A DNA stretch of 64,000 bases from Kribbella monticola (GTDB taxonomy: Bacteria > Actinomycetota > Actinomycetes > Propionibacteriales > Kribbellaceae), in assembly GCF_003261635.1 (NCBI RefSeq), contig NZ_QFXK01000003.1, positions 234,336-298,335 on the forward strand. Reading direction: 5' to 3'. This document shows, in pieces, positions 51,840-59,508 of the stretch. Position numbers and translations under genes: made by a program. Every line of letters begins with the position of its first letter. The stretch's first letter is position 1. The notes under the pieces are model-generated. The model was not told where the DNA came from and ran no database searches. It saw only the letters and a list, made by a program, of their open reading frames with translations.

Positions 51840-52931
51840 TCAGCAGACCTTGGTCATCCAGTTGTGTGGGTCTTTGGCGCGACCGTACTGGACGTCGAGG
51901 AGGGCAGAACGGACTGCGCCGGTGACGGGGCCGCCGTTGCCGTCGGCGACCTGGACCTCGCCGCCGCGCCATTTCAGCGACGCGACCGGGGTGATCACCG
52001 CGGCCGTGCCGCACGCGAACACCTCGCGGATCTTGCCCGAGGCGGCGCCGTCGCGCCACTCGTCGATCGAGATCTTCCGCTCGGCGACGGAGTAGCCGAG
52101 GTCGGTGACGAGTTTCAGGATCGAGTCGCGGGTGATGCCCTCGAGGATCGTGCCGGACAGTTCCGGCGTGACGACGGAGTTGTCGTCGAGCACGAAGTAC
52201 AGGTTCATCCCGCCGAGCTCTTCGATCCACTTCTTCTCGACCGCGTCGAGGAAGGCGACCTGGTCGCAGCCCTGCTCGGTGGCCTCGGCCTGGGCGAGCA
52301 GCGACGACGCGTAGTTCCCGCCGGTCTTGGCCGCACCGGTACCACCGGGGGCGGCGCGGGTGTACTCCTCGCTCAGCCAGATCCGGACCGGCTTGACGCC
52401 GTTGGCGAAGTACGAGCCGGCCGGCGACGCGATCGCGCAGTACGTGACCAGGGCCGACGGGCGGACGCCGAGGAACGGGTCGGAGCCGAACATGAACGGC
52501 CGCAGGTACAGCGAGGTCTCGCCTCCGGCGGGGACCCAGGCCTTGTCGATCTCGACCAGCTTGCGCAGCGAGTCCAGGAACGCGGCCTCGGGGAGTTCCG
52601 GCAGCGCGAGCCGGTGCGCGGAGCGGATGAACCGCTGCGCGTTGGCCTCGGGCCGGAACAGGTGGATCGAGTCGTCGGGATGCCGGTAGGCCTTCATCCC
52701 CTCGAAGATGGTCTGGGCGTAGTGGAACACCGAGGTCGCCGGAGACAGCTCCAGCGGCCCGAAGGCGGTGATCCTCGCGTCGTGCCAGCCGTTCTCCTTG
52801 GTCCAGGTGGCGATCGCCATGTGGTCGGAGAAGTTCTGCCCGAATCCTGGGTTCGCCAGGATCTGGGCGCGCTGGTCGTCGCTGGCCGGTTGGGTGTTTG
52901 GCTCAACGGTGAACTGCAGATCGGCGCTCAT
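51840..52931 (-). CDS. ilvE: Branched-chain amino acid aminotransferase
   Basis: A 363-residue fold type IV PLP transaminase interconverting branched-chain keto acids and amino acids, the last step of Ile/Val/Leu synthesis. FHYAQTIFEGMKAYR, FRPEANAQRFIRSAHRLALPELP, YLRPFMFGSD, KTGGNYASSLLAQ (PLP-lysine), ELGGMNLYFV and CGTAAVITPV (phosphate binding) are all present. I chose the ATG at 52931, which gives MSADLQFTVEPN, the usual actinobacterial N-terminus; AGAGG is upstream. It lies 126 bp from leuB, and the gap holds the leuB terminator. Confidence 0.97.
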   Translation of the reverse strand: MSADLQFTVEPNTQPASDDQRAQILANPGFGQNFSDHMAIATWTKENGWHDARITAFGPLELSPATSVFHYAQTIFEGMKAYRHPDDSIHLFRPEANAQRFIRSAHRLALPELPEAAFLDSLRKLVEIDKAWVPAGGETSLYLRPFMFGSDPFLGVRPSALVTYCAIASPAGSYFANGVKPVRIWLSEEYTRAAPGGTGAAKTGGNYASSLLAQAEATEQGCDQVAFLDAVEKKWIEELGGMNLYFVLDDNSVVTPELSGTILEGITRDSILKLVTDLGYSVAERKISIDEWRDGAASGKIREVFACGTAAVITPVASLKWRGGEVQVADGNGGPVTGAVRSALLDVQYGRAKDPHNWMTKVC

Positions 52932-53012
52932 GCCCGCACCGTACCTCTTGGCCAAGTGGTCAGGCGAGCACACGAGTGCCCGGTCACCCGGGTGCCGCCA
53001 CCGCGGCTCCGG

Positions 53013-53035
53013 CGCCCGGCCGCGGCGGCCGGGCG
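53013..53035 (-). terminator. Hairpin after leuB
   Basis: A 10-bp perfect stem with a 3-nt loop (53013-53022 with 53026-53035), 23 bp after the leuB stop; the remaining bases before ilvE show only a weak further inverted repeat. Confidence 0.6.
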
Positions 53036-53057
53036 TACGCAGTACGGGGGCATCGAA

Positions 53058-54107
53058 TCACCCGGCCGCGCGCTTGGCGATGGCGTCACCGATCTCCGCG
53101 GTGGTCCGCGGGGCGCCGGTGCGCTCCTCGATGTCGGCCGTCACGGCCGCCTCGATCGCGGCCGCCGCCTCGGTCAGCCCGAGGTGGTCGCACAGCAGCG
53201 CGGTCGACAGGATCGCCGCGGTCGGGTCGGCCTTCTGCTGACCGGCGATGTCCGGGGCGGAGCCGTGCACCGGCTCGAACATGCTCGGCGCGGTCTTGTC
53301 CGGGTTGATGTTGCCGCTCGCGGCCAGCCCGATCCCACCGCTGATCGCGGCGGCCAGGTCGGTGATGATGTCGCCGAACAGGTTGTCGGTGACGATCACG
53401 TCGAACCGGGCCGGGTCGTTGACCAGGAAGATCGTCGCCGCGTCCACGTGCAGGTAGTCGACGGTGATCTCGGGGAACTCCTTCGCGACCGCGTCGACGG
53501 TCCGCTTCCAGAGGTGGCCGGCGTACACGAGCACGTTGTTCTTGTGCACCAGCGTCAGCTTCTTGCGCGGCCGCGCCTGGGCCCGGGCGAACGCGTCACG
53601 CACGACCCGCTCCACGCCGTACGCCGTGTTGACGCTCACCTCGGTGGCGATCTCGGCCGGCGTACCGACGCGGAGGGCGCCGCCGTTGCCGACGTACGGG
53701 CCTTCGGTGCCTTCGCGGACGACGACGAAGTCGACCTCACCCGGGTTCGCCAGCGGGGAGCCGACGCTCGGGTACACCTTCGACGGGCGCAGGTTGACGT
53801 AGTGGTCGAGGGCGAAGCGGAGCTTGAGCAGCAGGCCACGCTCCAGTACGCCGGAGGGCACCGTCGGGTCGCCGACCGCGCCGAGCAGGATCGCGTCGTG
53901 CCGGCGGATCTCCTCGAGCTCGGCGTCAGGCAGGGTCTCCCCGGTCGCGTGCCAGCGCTTCGCGCCGAGGTCGTACTCCGTGCGCTCGAACGTGACGCCG
54001 TAGTTCGCGCTGACCGCGTCGAGGACCTTGAGCGCCTCGGCGGTGACCTCGGGTCCGATCCCGTCGCCACCGACGACGGCCAGCTTGAACGACTTTTGCG
54101 TGCTCAC
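53058..54107 (-). CDS. leuB: 3-isopropylmalate dehydrogenase
   Basis: A 349-residue NAD-dependent decarboxylating dehydrogenase of leucine biosynthesis. [98 protein letters not shown] and [24 protein letters not shown] are canonical. It starts with GTG at 54107 inside a GTGA overlap with a 50-codon gene upstream. A leader peptide with Val/Leu/Ile codons and a long hairpin lie further upstream. Confidence 0.97.
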   Translation of the reverse strand: MSTQKSFKLAVVGGDGIGPEVTAEALKVLDAVSANYGVTFERTEYDLGAKRWHATGETLPDAELEEIRRHDAILLGAVGDPTVPSGVLERGLLLKLRFALDHYVNLRPSKVYPSVGSPLANPGEVDFVVVREGTEGPYVGNGGALRVGTPAEIATEVSVNTAYGVERVVRDAFARAQARPRKKLTLVHKNNVLVYAGHLWKRTVDAVAKEFPEITVDYLHVDAATIFLVNDPARFDVIVTDNLFGDIITDLAAAISGGIGLAASGNINPDKTAPSMFEPVHGSAPDIAGQQKADPTAAILSTALLCDHLGLTEAAAAIEAAVTADIEERTGAPRTTAEIGDAIAKRAAG

Positions 54108-54256
54108 TTCTTGGGTTCTCCCCCGTTGTCGCGGCGGTTCATGGCCTCTTGGACTGGCTGGGTCTCGGCCTGGCGTGGTGCGGGGCGGCGACGGCGGGCG
54201 GCCTTGCGCTCGCGTCCGTCGACGACCTTCCAGTTGGCCGGATACATGTCGTACAT
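54104..54256 (-). CDS. Small basic protein translationally coupled to leuB
   Basis: A 50-residue open frame, ATG at 54256 with GGGAGAG five bases upstream. It begins [24 protein letters not shown] and ends [14 protein letters not shown]. Its TGA overlaps the leuB GTG start (GTGA). Third codon positions are strongly G/C, so it looks genuinely translated. It has no membrane segment or known motif, and an Arg cluster ([12 protein letters not shown]) suggests nucleic acid or protein binding. No family is recognised. Being upstream of and coupled to leuB, it could set leuB translation. Confidence 0.72.
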   Translation of the reverse strand: MYDMYPANWKVVDGRERKAARRRRPAPRQAETQPVQEAMNRRDNGGEPKK

Positions 54257-54333
54257 GCTGCTCTCCCGTTTGGTCTCGTGCTGGTCACAAACGGCCGACG
54301 ACTGGCACTACCGGGCGGAAGGTACGCCGAAAC

Positions 54334-54401
54334 CCGCGCCGGGGAGGTCGGCCTCAGCGGACCCCGGCGCGGCAGCGAATAAGGCGTACCACGAACTGCA
54401 T
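54334..54401 (-). promoter_or_regulatory. Leader peptide and hairpin upstream of the leuB operon
   Basis: A 15-codon leader frame at 54401-54354 on the minus strand, MQFVVRLIRCRAGVR, has codons GTG GTA CGC CTT ATT early on. Its C-terminal codons form one arm of an 11-bp perfect stem (54362-54372 with 54334-54344, 17-nt loop), and its TGA lies in the loop. A -10-like TATCTT (54412-54417) is 10 bp upstream of the ATG. Translation of the leader would decide whether the hairpin forms. There is only a short T-run after it, so the mechanism may be termination or occlusion. Otherwise 54257-54494 holds nothing else. Confidence 0.55.
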
Positions 54402-54494
54402 GATGGGTCCGAAGATACTCTGACGTCCGACTATCTCGCCACAATGCGGGCACTCTGTCCCGGGATGTGAGATGTCGGTGACACCAGTAGACCA

Positions 54495-55082
54495 ATGCTG
54501 TGCAACTCTCAACCGGTGAGCGCTCCTCCAGAACTACCGCCGCTGGTTTCAGCGGCCCTCAGCCTGTCCGGCCGGCGCGGATTCGTCAGCGCCACCCGTA
54601 ACGAGACGGGCCGGCTGCTCGCGACTCTCGCGGCATCGCGGACCGGCACCCTCGGCGAGGTCGGCACCGGCTGCGGCGTCGGCTCGGCCTGGCTGCGCAG
54701 CGGAGCCACCGACAACACCAAGATCGTCACCGCGGAGAGCGATCCGCAACTCGCGAAGGTGGTCGCCGAGCTCTTCGCCGAAGACGGCCGCATCGAAGTG
54801 CTCTCCGCGGACTGGTCGGCCCTGATCGAACGCGGCCCCTTCTCCTTGCTTTTCGTCGACGCCCGCGAGGCAAAGCTGTCCGCGCGCGACGTGATCGCCG
54901 AAGCAGTAGAGCCCGGCGGCTTCGTAGTACTGGACGACTTCACCCCCTCGATGGTCTGGCCCCCCATGTACGAAGGCCGCGTCGACACCCTCCGCCAGGA
55001 ATGGCTGATGGACAAACGCTTCACGACCGTAGAGGTCATGGTCGCCCCCGACGCCGCAGTCCTCCTCGCCACCAGACGCTGA
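54495..55082 (+). CDS. O-methyltransferase-like class I methyltransferase
   Basis: About 195 residues. The SAM-binding motif LGEVGTGCGVGSAWLRSG, then IVTAESDPQLAKVVAELFAEDGRIEVLSADW and LLFVDAREAKLSARDVIAEAVEPGGFVVLDDF, follow the Methyltransf_24/COMT-like pattern (Asp in FVDA for metal or catalysis). The start is uncertain: ATG 54495 or GTG 54516, neither with a strong ribosome site. It stands alone, divergent from leuB. Substrate unknown. Confidence 0.8.
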   Translation: MLCNSQPVSAPPELPPLVSAALSLSGRRGFVSATRNETGRLLATLAASRTGTLGEVGTGCGVGSAWLRSGATDNTKIVTAESDPQLAKVVAELFAEDGRIEVLSADWSALIERGPFSLLFVDAREAKLSARDVIAEAVEPGGFVVLDDFTPSMVWPPMYEGRVDTLRQEWLMDKRFTTVEVMVAPDAAVLLATRR

Positions 55083-55506
55083 GCACTACGCCGGAGCACC
55101 CGCCCCCGCAGCGGCTCCTCCGTCGCCCCTGCTCCCCACCCCCCAGCTACGGCCTCCTCCGTCGCCCTCCGCTGCCTTGCCGAAGCGAAGCTGGCTGATA
55201 GAGAAGAGACGACTCAGACGTCCCGGGATACGGGCTGCACCTGAATAGGCGCACGTTCGGCTCTAAATACGCCTGCATCTCGAATCTCGCGTAGCACGAA
55301 CTAGCCGCTGCCAAGATCGCGTTCGTCACAGTACATAGCCGAGCGCAGCATTACGGTCAGTTCACCCTCGGTGAGAGCGACGGCTAAGTAGCCTCTGGAC
55401 AAAACGACATGCCTTGGCTCCTCGGAGCTACGGAATCACCTGACATCGTGAACTGGCCCGCAGAAGACTAGGCGAGGCAGATCGCGGTGTCGCGCCTGCA
55501 CACGGG
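55083..55506. other. Gap with an inverted GC-rich repeat, otherwise no clear gene
   Basis: A 424-bp stretch downstream of the methyltransferase. Bases 55111-55176 hold a C-rich segment whose complement is closely related to the 44-bp repeat at the right edge of the window (see that entry). After about 55200 the G+C content drops visibly and I find no convincing coding frame: a 60-residue minus-strand frame at 55147-55329 overlaps the repeat and lacks a ribosome site. This point looks like the left border of the low-GC island. Confidence 0.6.
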
Positions 55507-56235
55507 CTAGGCCCAGTGGTACGGGCGACTGTAGACCTTGCCCTCTGAGACAACTCGATCGGGCAACTGCGATTGACGAAGCAGGGTCCCACTCAAATGG
55601 AAGGCCGCGTCAGCGACCAACCTGAGTTCCTCCGAGAAGCGCTCTGGCGGGAAGATCGAGATCAAGCGCGAGCTTGGCTGCTGCTTCTTCGCCAGACGCA
55701 AGGCCGGAGACATATCACTGTCGCCAGTGAGCAGGAGGGCAGTATCGAACGCGTGGCTGTGCGCGTCGTCGAGCAGAGTCACACAGAAGTTGACGTCACT
55801 CTCCTTCTCTTCGTATGAGCGCCACGCCCGATTACAGTTCTTGCACGTGATCGTCTTCTCCTGGAATCGTCCGAGGATCACCTCGACGCCGGTCGATCGC
55901 AGAGCATTGAGATAGATGGCTTGTCGGCTGGCTGCCTCAGCATCATCCCGTATGCGGGCCGAAAAGTACTTGACTCTCACGAGCCTCTGGTCATCTTTAA
56001 GGAGTCGCTGAGACAGCTTCATGAGATCCAACCAGTGGTACTTGCGGCCAAACTTCTCCCGCATCCCGTAGTACAGGTTGAAGCCGTCGATGTAGACCAT
56101 GGTTCTGCGGGGACGCTTGGCGACTTGAGAGGGCGTGGCGGATCGGCTATCGTCACTGGTATACCCCGCCGATGGCTGGTCCATCGGCTCGACGGCCTCC
56201 TTCGGGAGGCCGTTTCTTTTGATGCCCTCTTCCAC
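55507..56235 (-). CDS. NYN-domain (PIN-like) nuclease
   Basis: Up to 242 residues, with a NYN ribonuclease fold from about residue 45: RTMVYIDGFNLYYGMREKF (first catalytic Asp), DVNFCVTLLDDAHSHAFDTALLLTGDSDMSPALRLAKK (Glu-x-Asp and the second and third Asp positions) and a zinc-knuckle-like CKNCNRAW. Related proteins cleave RNA. It begins 6 bp after DUF5343. The GTG at 56235 is the outermost start; the first 45 residues are low-complexity and cover a strong hairpin, so ATG 56184 (MDQPSAG) or 56100 (MVYID) may be the true start. The rather low GC suggests transfer. Confidence 0.8.
   Translation of the reverse strand: MEEGIKRNGLPKEAVEPMDQPSAGYTSDDSRSATPSQVAKRPRRTMVYIDGFNLYYGMREKFGRKYHWLDLMKLSQRLLKDDQRLVRVKYFSARIRDDAEAASRQAIYLNALRSTGVEVILGRFQEKTITCKNCNRAWRSYEEKESDVNFCVTLLDDAHSHAFDTALLLTGDSDMSPALRLAKKQQPSSRLISIFPPERFSEELRLVADAAFHLSGTLLRQSQLPDRVVSEGKVYSRPYHWA
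56168..56220 (+). ncRNA. Tandem hairpins with T-tract, possible small RNA or terminator
   Basis: GCCGATGG-ctggt-CCATCGGC (56168-56188) is followed by ACGGCCTCC-TTCG-GGAGGCCGT (56192-56213, a UUCG tetraloop) and TTTCTTTT. Read on the plus strand this is an ideal intrinsic terminator, yet no plus-strand gene precedes it. It lies opposite the 5' end of the NYN gene. It could end a small antisense RNA, or on the minus strand control translation of the nuclease. Confidence 0.45.
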
Positions 56236-56241
56236 TTGGGA

Positions 56242-56979
56242 TCACGCCTCACCAGTGTCGGCAGGCGACGCGCCACCGTCGTCGCTTACCGGATAGTCCC
56301 ATTCCAACACGTTGTCAAACGCCCGCTTGAACATGTCCCGTTCCCGCGAAGTCCATTGCTCGCCGAACTTCGGAAGACGCTCCAACACGCCGCGCAGCGC
56401 AGTGCTGAGCCCCTCAACGAGCGGATCAGTTGTCGGCGGTGGCGGTGGCGGGTTCGACAGTTCCTGGTCGATCTTTGTCGTCTTGCCGCTTCCCCCTACA
56501 CGCCGCGGTCCGCTCGGCGGCGTCTTCCACAATGAGCCAGTGGGGACCCCCGACCACTTAGCCGCTCCGAGGTAGAAGGCGATCGCCTTACGTCGGGTAT
56601 CCCCCGAGACCCCCCACTTCGCCGTGAAGTACTCCAGCAACTGAGCCTGCGTCTCGTTCGCGGTCGCCTTCTGCTCTAGCCCTGGATATTGCTCGCGTAG
56701 CGCTTTTGCCAGCAACCGCTTGCGACCTGACTCGTCCGCCACGACCAAGCTCTTTAGTGCCTCTGTGGGACGACCATCCTCGTGCAAGTAGCCCATCCAC
56801 CGCAGGCTGGCGATTACCACGGTGGCGTAGCCGCCGGCAGTGCTCTCCAAGTAGCTCTTGTCGATGCGCGCCGGGAAGCCGTCCTCACTTAGACGCTGCC
56901 ACAAGTTGGAGAGCGTCTTGAACGAGATATATGGAGGTTTGGCCTGCTGGGCCTTGACCTCATCGCCTACATCGGACAT
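56242..56979 (-). CDS. DUF5343 family protein
   Basis: A 245-residue protein. PPYISFKTLSNLWQRLSEDGFPARIDKSYLES, VIASLRWMGYLHEDGRPTEALKSLV, RLLAKALREQYPGL and ETQAQLLEYFTAKWGVSGDTRRKAIAFYLGAAKWSGVP follow the DUF5343 pattern, which resembles a winged-helix pair. A proline-rich linker (NPPPPPPTTDP) and a helical C-terminus with an acidic tail follow. No catalytic motif. It is the first gene of a pair with the NYN nuclease, 6 bp apart. DUF5343 genes are often found in defence islands, and a role with the nuclease is plausible. Start ATG 56979 with AAGGAGGG upstream. Confidence 0.8.
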   Translation of the reverse strand: MSDVGDEVKAQQAKPPYISFKTLSNLWQRLSEDGFPARIDKSYLESTAGGYATVVIASLRWMGYLHEDGRPTEALKSLVVADESGRKRLLAKALREQYPGLEQKATANETQAQLLEYFTAKWGVSGDTRRKAIAFYLGAAKWSGVPTGSLWKTPPSGPRRVGGSGKTTKIDQELSNPPPPPPTTDPLVEGLSTALRGVLERLPKFGEQWTSRERDMFKRAFDNVLEWDYPVSDDGGASPADTGEA

Positions 56980-56994
56980 CCGCCCTCCTTGGTT

Positions 56995-57091
56995 GTGTAA
57001 ATCCTAGGGTAGGACCTGTGTAAACGCAAACCCTGCGCTACAGGATTCTGGCAGATTCTACGGCAAGCGTCTTCCGGCGGAAGGTTTACAC
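56995..57091. promoter_or_regulatory. GTGTAAAC-type repeats in the promoter region of the DUF5343-NYN pair
   Basis: Three copies of the same octamer are present: GTGTAAA (56995-57001), GTGTAAAC (57018-57025), and GTTTACAC in inverse orientation (57084-57091). They lie between the DUF5343 start and the divergent small frame. This looks like a multi-site operator for an unknown regulator. Confidence 0.4.
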
Positions 57092-57106
57092 TGCGAGGAT
57101 CGGCCT

Positions 57107-57301
57107 GTGAACCCCTTGGCAGACTCAATATCCCCAGGTGACCTGGTCCGCGTACGTGATGCTCTTGATCGAGAACTTGACGCGGTGGCCACATCCCAGG
57201 TTCAGCCGGGTTACATGTTTGCGATTGTGTGGGCTGCATTGACTAGCCGACCGCTCGACCATGCTGTCCCTTGGCCGGCAGATGACGTCCGCAAAGCTTG
57301 A
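57107..57301 (+). CDS. Hypothetical small protein
   Basis: A 64-residue frame starting with GTG at 57107 (MNPLADSISPGDLVRVRDALDRELDAVA...). It is acidic, with one hydrophobic patch (GYMFAIVWAALTS). Codon use is less G/C-biased than in core genes, as for the neighbouring island genes. It is divergent from DUF5343 across the GTGTAAAC repeats and might be a third member of that cassette. No family is recognised, and it may not be expressed. Confidence 0.42.
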   Translation: MNPLADSISPGDLVRVRDALDRELDAVATSQVQPGYMFAIVWAALTSRPLDHAVPWPADDVRKA

Positions 57302-57421
57302 GAAACCGCAACATCGTCGTGCTCGGTCTAAGGATCCGTCAGGAGCTCCGCGCAGCATGGGCTTGGTAACGGTCGGATGATGGGTGGGTTGACCTGTTCG
57401 ACGACTCAAGTGGGAGTGAAT

Positions 57422-58225
57422 ATGAAGCTTTCCAATGGGAGTGCGATTCCGGCGCTGGGGTTGGGGGTTTGGCAGGTGCCGGAGGGGCCGACCTGTGAGC
57501 GGGCGGTGGAGGCGGCGCTCGAGGTTGGGTATCGGCTGATCGATACGGCTCAGGCGTATGGGAACGAGGCGTCTGTCGGGCGGGCGATCCGGAGTAGTGG
57601 GGTGCCGCGGGAGGAGATCTTCCTGACGACGAAGTTCTATCCGGGGCACAAGGATGCTCATGCCGAGATGGAGAAGAGCCTGGAGCGGCTCGACACCGAC
57701 TACGTCGACCTGTACCTCGTGCATTGGCCGCAGGGTGGGCCGACGAAGGCATGGTCGGGGATGGAGGCGGCGCAGGCAGCCGGGCTGACCAAGGGCATCG
57801 GGGTGTCCAACTTCAGCGCCGCCGAACTCGCCGAGGTGACGAAGTCGAGCGAGATCGCGCCGATCGCGGACCAGTTCCAGTTCAGCCCGTTCGTGTACCG
57901 CCGGGGTCTGGTCGAAGCGTGCGTAGAAGCATCGGTGGTCCCCCAGGGTTACAGCCCGCTCGGGACCGGTGAGCACCTCGACGATCCGGCGGTCGCCAAG
58001 ATCGCAGCCGCCACCGGGCGCACTCCCGCCCAGGTCCTCATCCGGTGGTCGCTCCAGCGCGGCGTGTCGGTGATCCCGAAGTCATCAACTCCCGCCCGCA
58101 TCCAGGAGAACTTCGTCGCCCTCGACTTCGAACTCGACGACGAAGCGATGGCGGCACTGGACGCCCTCGACACCACAAACCACACCTCGGAGGCAAAGGC
58201 CTCCAGCGAGAAGTGGTGGTCCTGA
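57422..58225 (+). CDS. Aldo/keto reductase
   Basis: A 267-residue NADPH-dependent AKR. The TIM barrel carries the tetrad: Asp in GYRLIDTAQAYGNEASVG (with Tyr), Lys in FLTTKFYPGH and His in YLVHWPQGG, and the cofactor phosphate site near RGVSVIPKSSTPARIQEN. GIGVSNFSAAEL is standard. It reduces aldehydes and ketones in the cytoplasm, with similarity to 2,5-didehydrogluconate reductases. The ATG at 57422 has GGGAG upstream. It stands alone after the low-GC island. GC content is again high. Confidence 0.93.
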   Translation: MKLSNGSAIPALGLGVWQVPEGPTCERAVEAALEVGYRLIDTAQAYGNEASVGRAIRSSGVPREEIFLTTKFYPGHKDAHAEMEKSLERLDTDYVDLYLVHWPQGGPTKAWSGMEAAQAAGLTKGIGVSNFSAAELAEVTKSSEIAPIADQFQFSPFVYRRGLVEACVEASVVPQGYSPLGTGEHLDDPAVAKIAAATGRTPAQVLIRWSLQRGVSVIPKSSTPARIQENFVALDFELDDEAMAALDALDTTNHTSEAKASSEKWWS

Positions 58226-58380
58226 GCTACTGGGTCGGGCAGGAGCAGACACGACGGCCATCGACTTCGGCAGTGGGGCGATCGGCGACTGAACCGGTGG
58301 CGCGGGACAGGGCGAGTCGCTGTGACGGGTGCACGAGTACTGCGTCGTTGGGCCGGGATCCCTCGGCTAGAGGCGGCTGA

Positions 58381-58794
58381 ATGGGGGTCGTGCTGAGCCG
58401 GGCGGCCTTCGATGAGCAACGACGTGAGATCTGTCGATCCGGATCGCCGAGTGACGGTGACGACCTGCTCGGGATGGAGATCGACTTCCTCGCCCGGCTC
58501 GGCGATCCGACGTACGCCGACCAGCCCCACGAACTGTGGGAGGAGCCCACGGTCGAGCAGGACCAAGGAGGCGATTGGCTGATCCGTCTCTCGACGACGG
58601 CAAGACCTGGCGTCACGGCAGAGCAGGTTGTGGAAGGTCTGTCTGCTGCCTGGACGCAAGACCTCCGCTACCACTATCGCGAGGCGCACACATTGGTGAC
58701 GGAGCCGAGGTCGGTCACACTGCAGGCGGTGACGCAGATGGGGCCGAACGACCTGTGGGCCACCGCGCACGTACGAGTGGAGTTGATCCGGTGA
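58381..58794 (+). CDS. Hypothetical protein
   Basis: A 137-residue protein with GAGGCGG ahead of the ATG at 58381. It has an acidic N-terminal part (DGDDLLGMEIDFLARLG), then DWLIRLSTTARPGVTAEQVVEGLSAAWTQDLRYHYREAHTLV and a C-terminal VTLQAVTQMGPNDLWATAHVRVELI. It lacks membrane segments and Cys. It may be an immunity-type protein, as actinobacterial genes of this size and composition often are, but that is a guess. The next unknown gene starts 66 bp downstream. No family recognised. Confidence 0.62.
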   Translation: MGVVLSRAAFDEQRREICRSGSPSDGDDLLGMEIDFLARLGDPTYADQPHELWEEPTVEQDQGGDWLIRLSTTARPGVTAEQVVEGLSAAWTQDLRYHYREAHTLVTEPRSVTLQAVTQMGPNDLWATAHVRVELIR

Positions 58795-58860
58795 CGGCGC
58801 CGCGATCCGAGTGATCCGCTGGTACGGCGTTGGTCCTGCCGAGCACGAAGGGGGATCGCG

Positions 58861-59487
58861 ATGGCCGACGTTCTGAGTTTGCTTGCGGATCAGGAGTACC
58901 AGTGGGATCGGCACGACTCGTTGCGGTTGGACGAGCGGTACCGGACCCGGCATCTTCCGCTACTCACCGACCGGCCTCGCGGTCCAATCGCGCCCGATCC
59001 CGGGCCGGGCGAGTTCTGGCCGCCTGTACGATCGCTCGTCGTTCCCTTGCCTGACCCGCGCCCCGAACCGTTACTGTCCGCCCTGGCTGATTCCAGCCTC
59101 GCCGGGCTGGTCTGGTGGCAAGGGCTCGAGCTGAGAGCCGACCTGGTCCACGCGACACTGGTTCATGGCAGCGACCAGCCGCGAGAGCTCGAGGCACCGA
59201 TCGACCTGGTCATCCGAGGCCCTTGGATCGGGCAGTACAACACCGGGCGGATCTACCTCCCGGTCGAGCCGGCCGACGTACATGCCGCCGTGGCTCTCGC
59301 TGCAGAGCGCCCGTTGCTCGCAGGCTATCTACAGCTGACCGCTGACATCACAGGCGATGCGTACTCGGAACTCCGCGATCTGATAGCAACCTTCCAACCA
59401 CTGCAGATCCCGGTCAGTGTCCCCCGCCTCCACGTCGTGGAGACCATGGACGACCTCGCCCTGAGATCCCGCGTCTTGAACCCTTAG
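58861..59487 (+). CDS. Hypothetical protein
   Basis: A 208-residue protein preceded by AGGGGGAT before the ATG at 58861. MADVLSLLADQEYQWDRHDSLRLDERYR, many prolines in the first half (PDPGPGEFWPPVRSLVVPLPDPRPEP), and alternating strands (LDLVIRGPWIGQYNTGRIYLPV). It is soluble, with Trp-rich stretches, and has no recognisable catalytic motif. It could be linked to the preceding unknown gene. No family recognised. Confidence 0.65.
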   Translation: MADVLSLLADQEYQWDRHDSLRLDERYRTRHLPLLTDRPRGPIAPDPGPGEFWPPVRSLVVPLPDPRPEPLLSALADSSLAGLVWWQGLELRADLVHATLVHGSDQPRELEAPIDLVIRGPWIGQYNTGRIYLPVEPADVHAAVALAAERPLLAGYLQLTADITGDAYSELRDLIATFQPLQIPVSVPRLHVVETMDDLALRSRVLNP

Positions 59488-59508
59488 TCCTGTTGTCATC
59501 GTTTCGGG

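Noticed and set aside
51864..54470. 868-residue plus-strand open frame across ilvE and leuB
   Set aside because: Antisense to two well-supported genes; high GC suppresses stop codons. Composition is not protein-like.
55147..55329. 60-residue minus-strand gene
   Set aside because: No ribosome site, overlaps the GC-rich repeat, and no recognisable features.
55083..57370. Integrated element with attachment sites
   Set aside because: GC drop suggests acquisition, but there is no integrase, tRNA target or flanking direct repeat that I can see.
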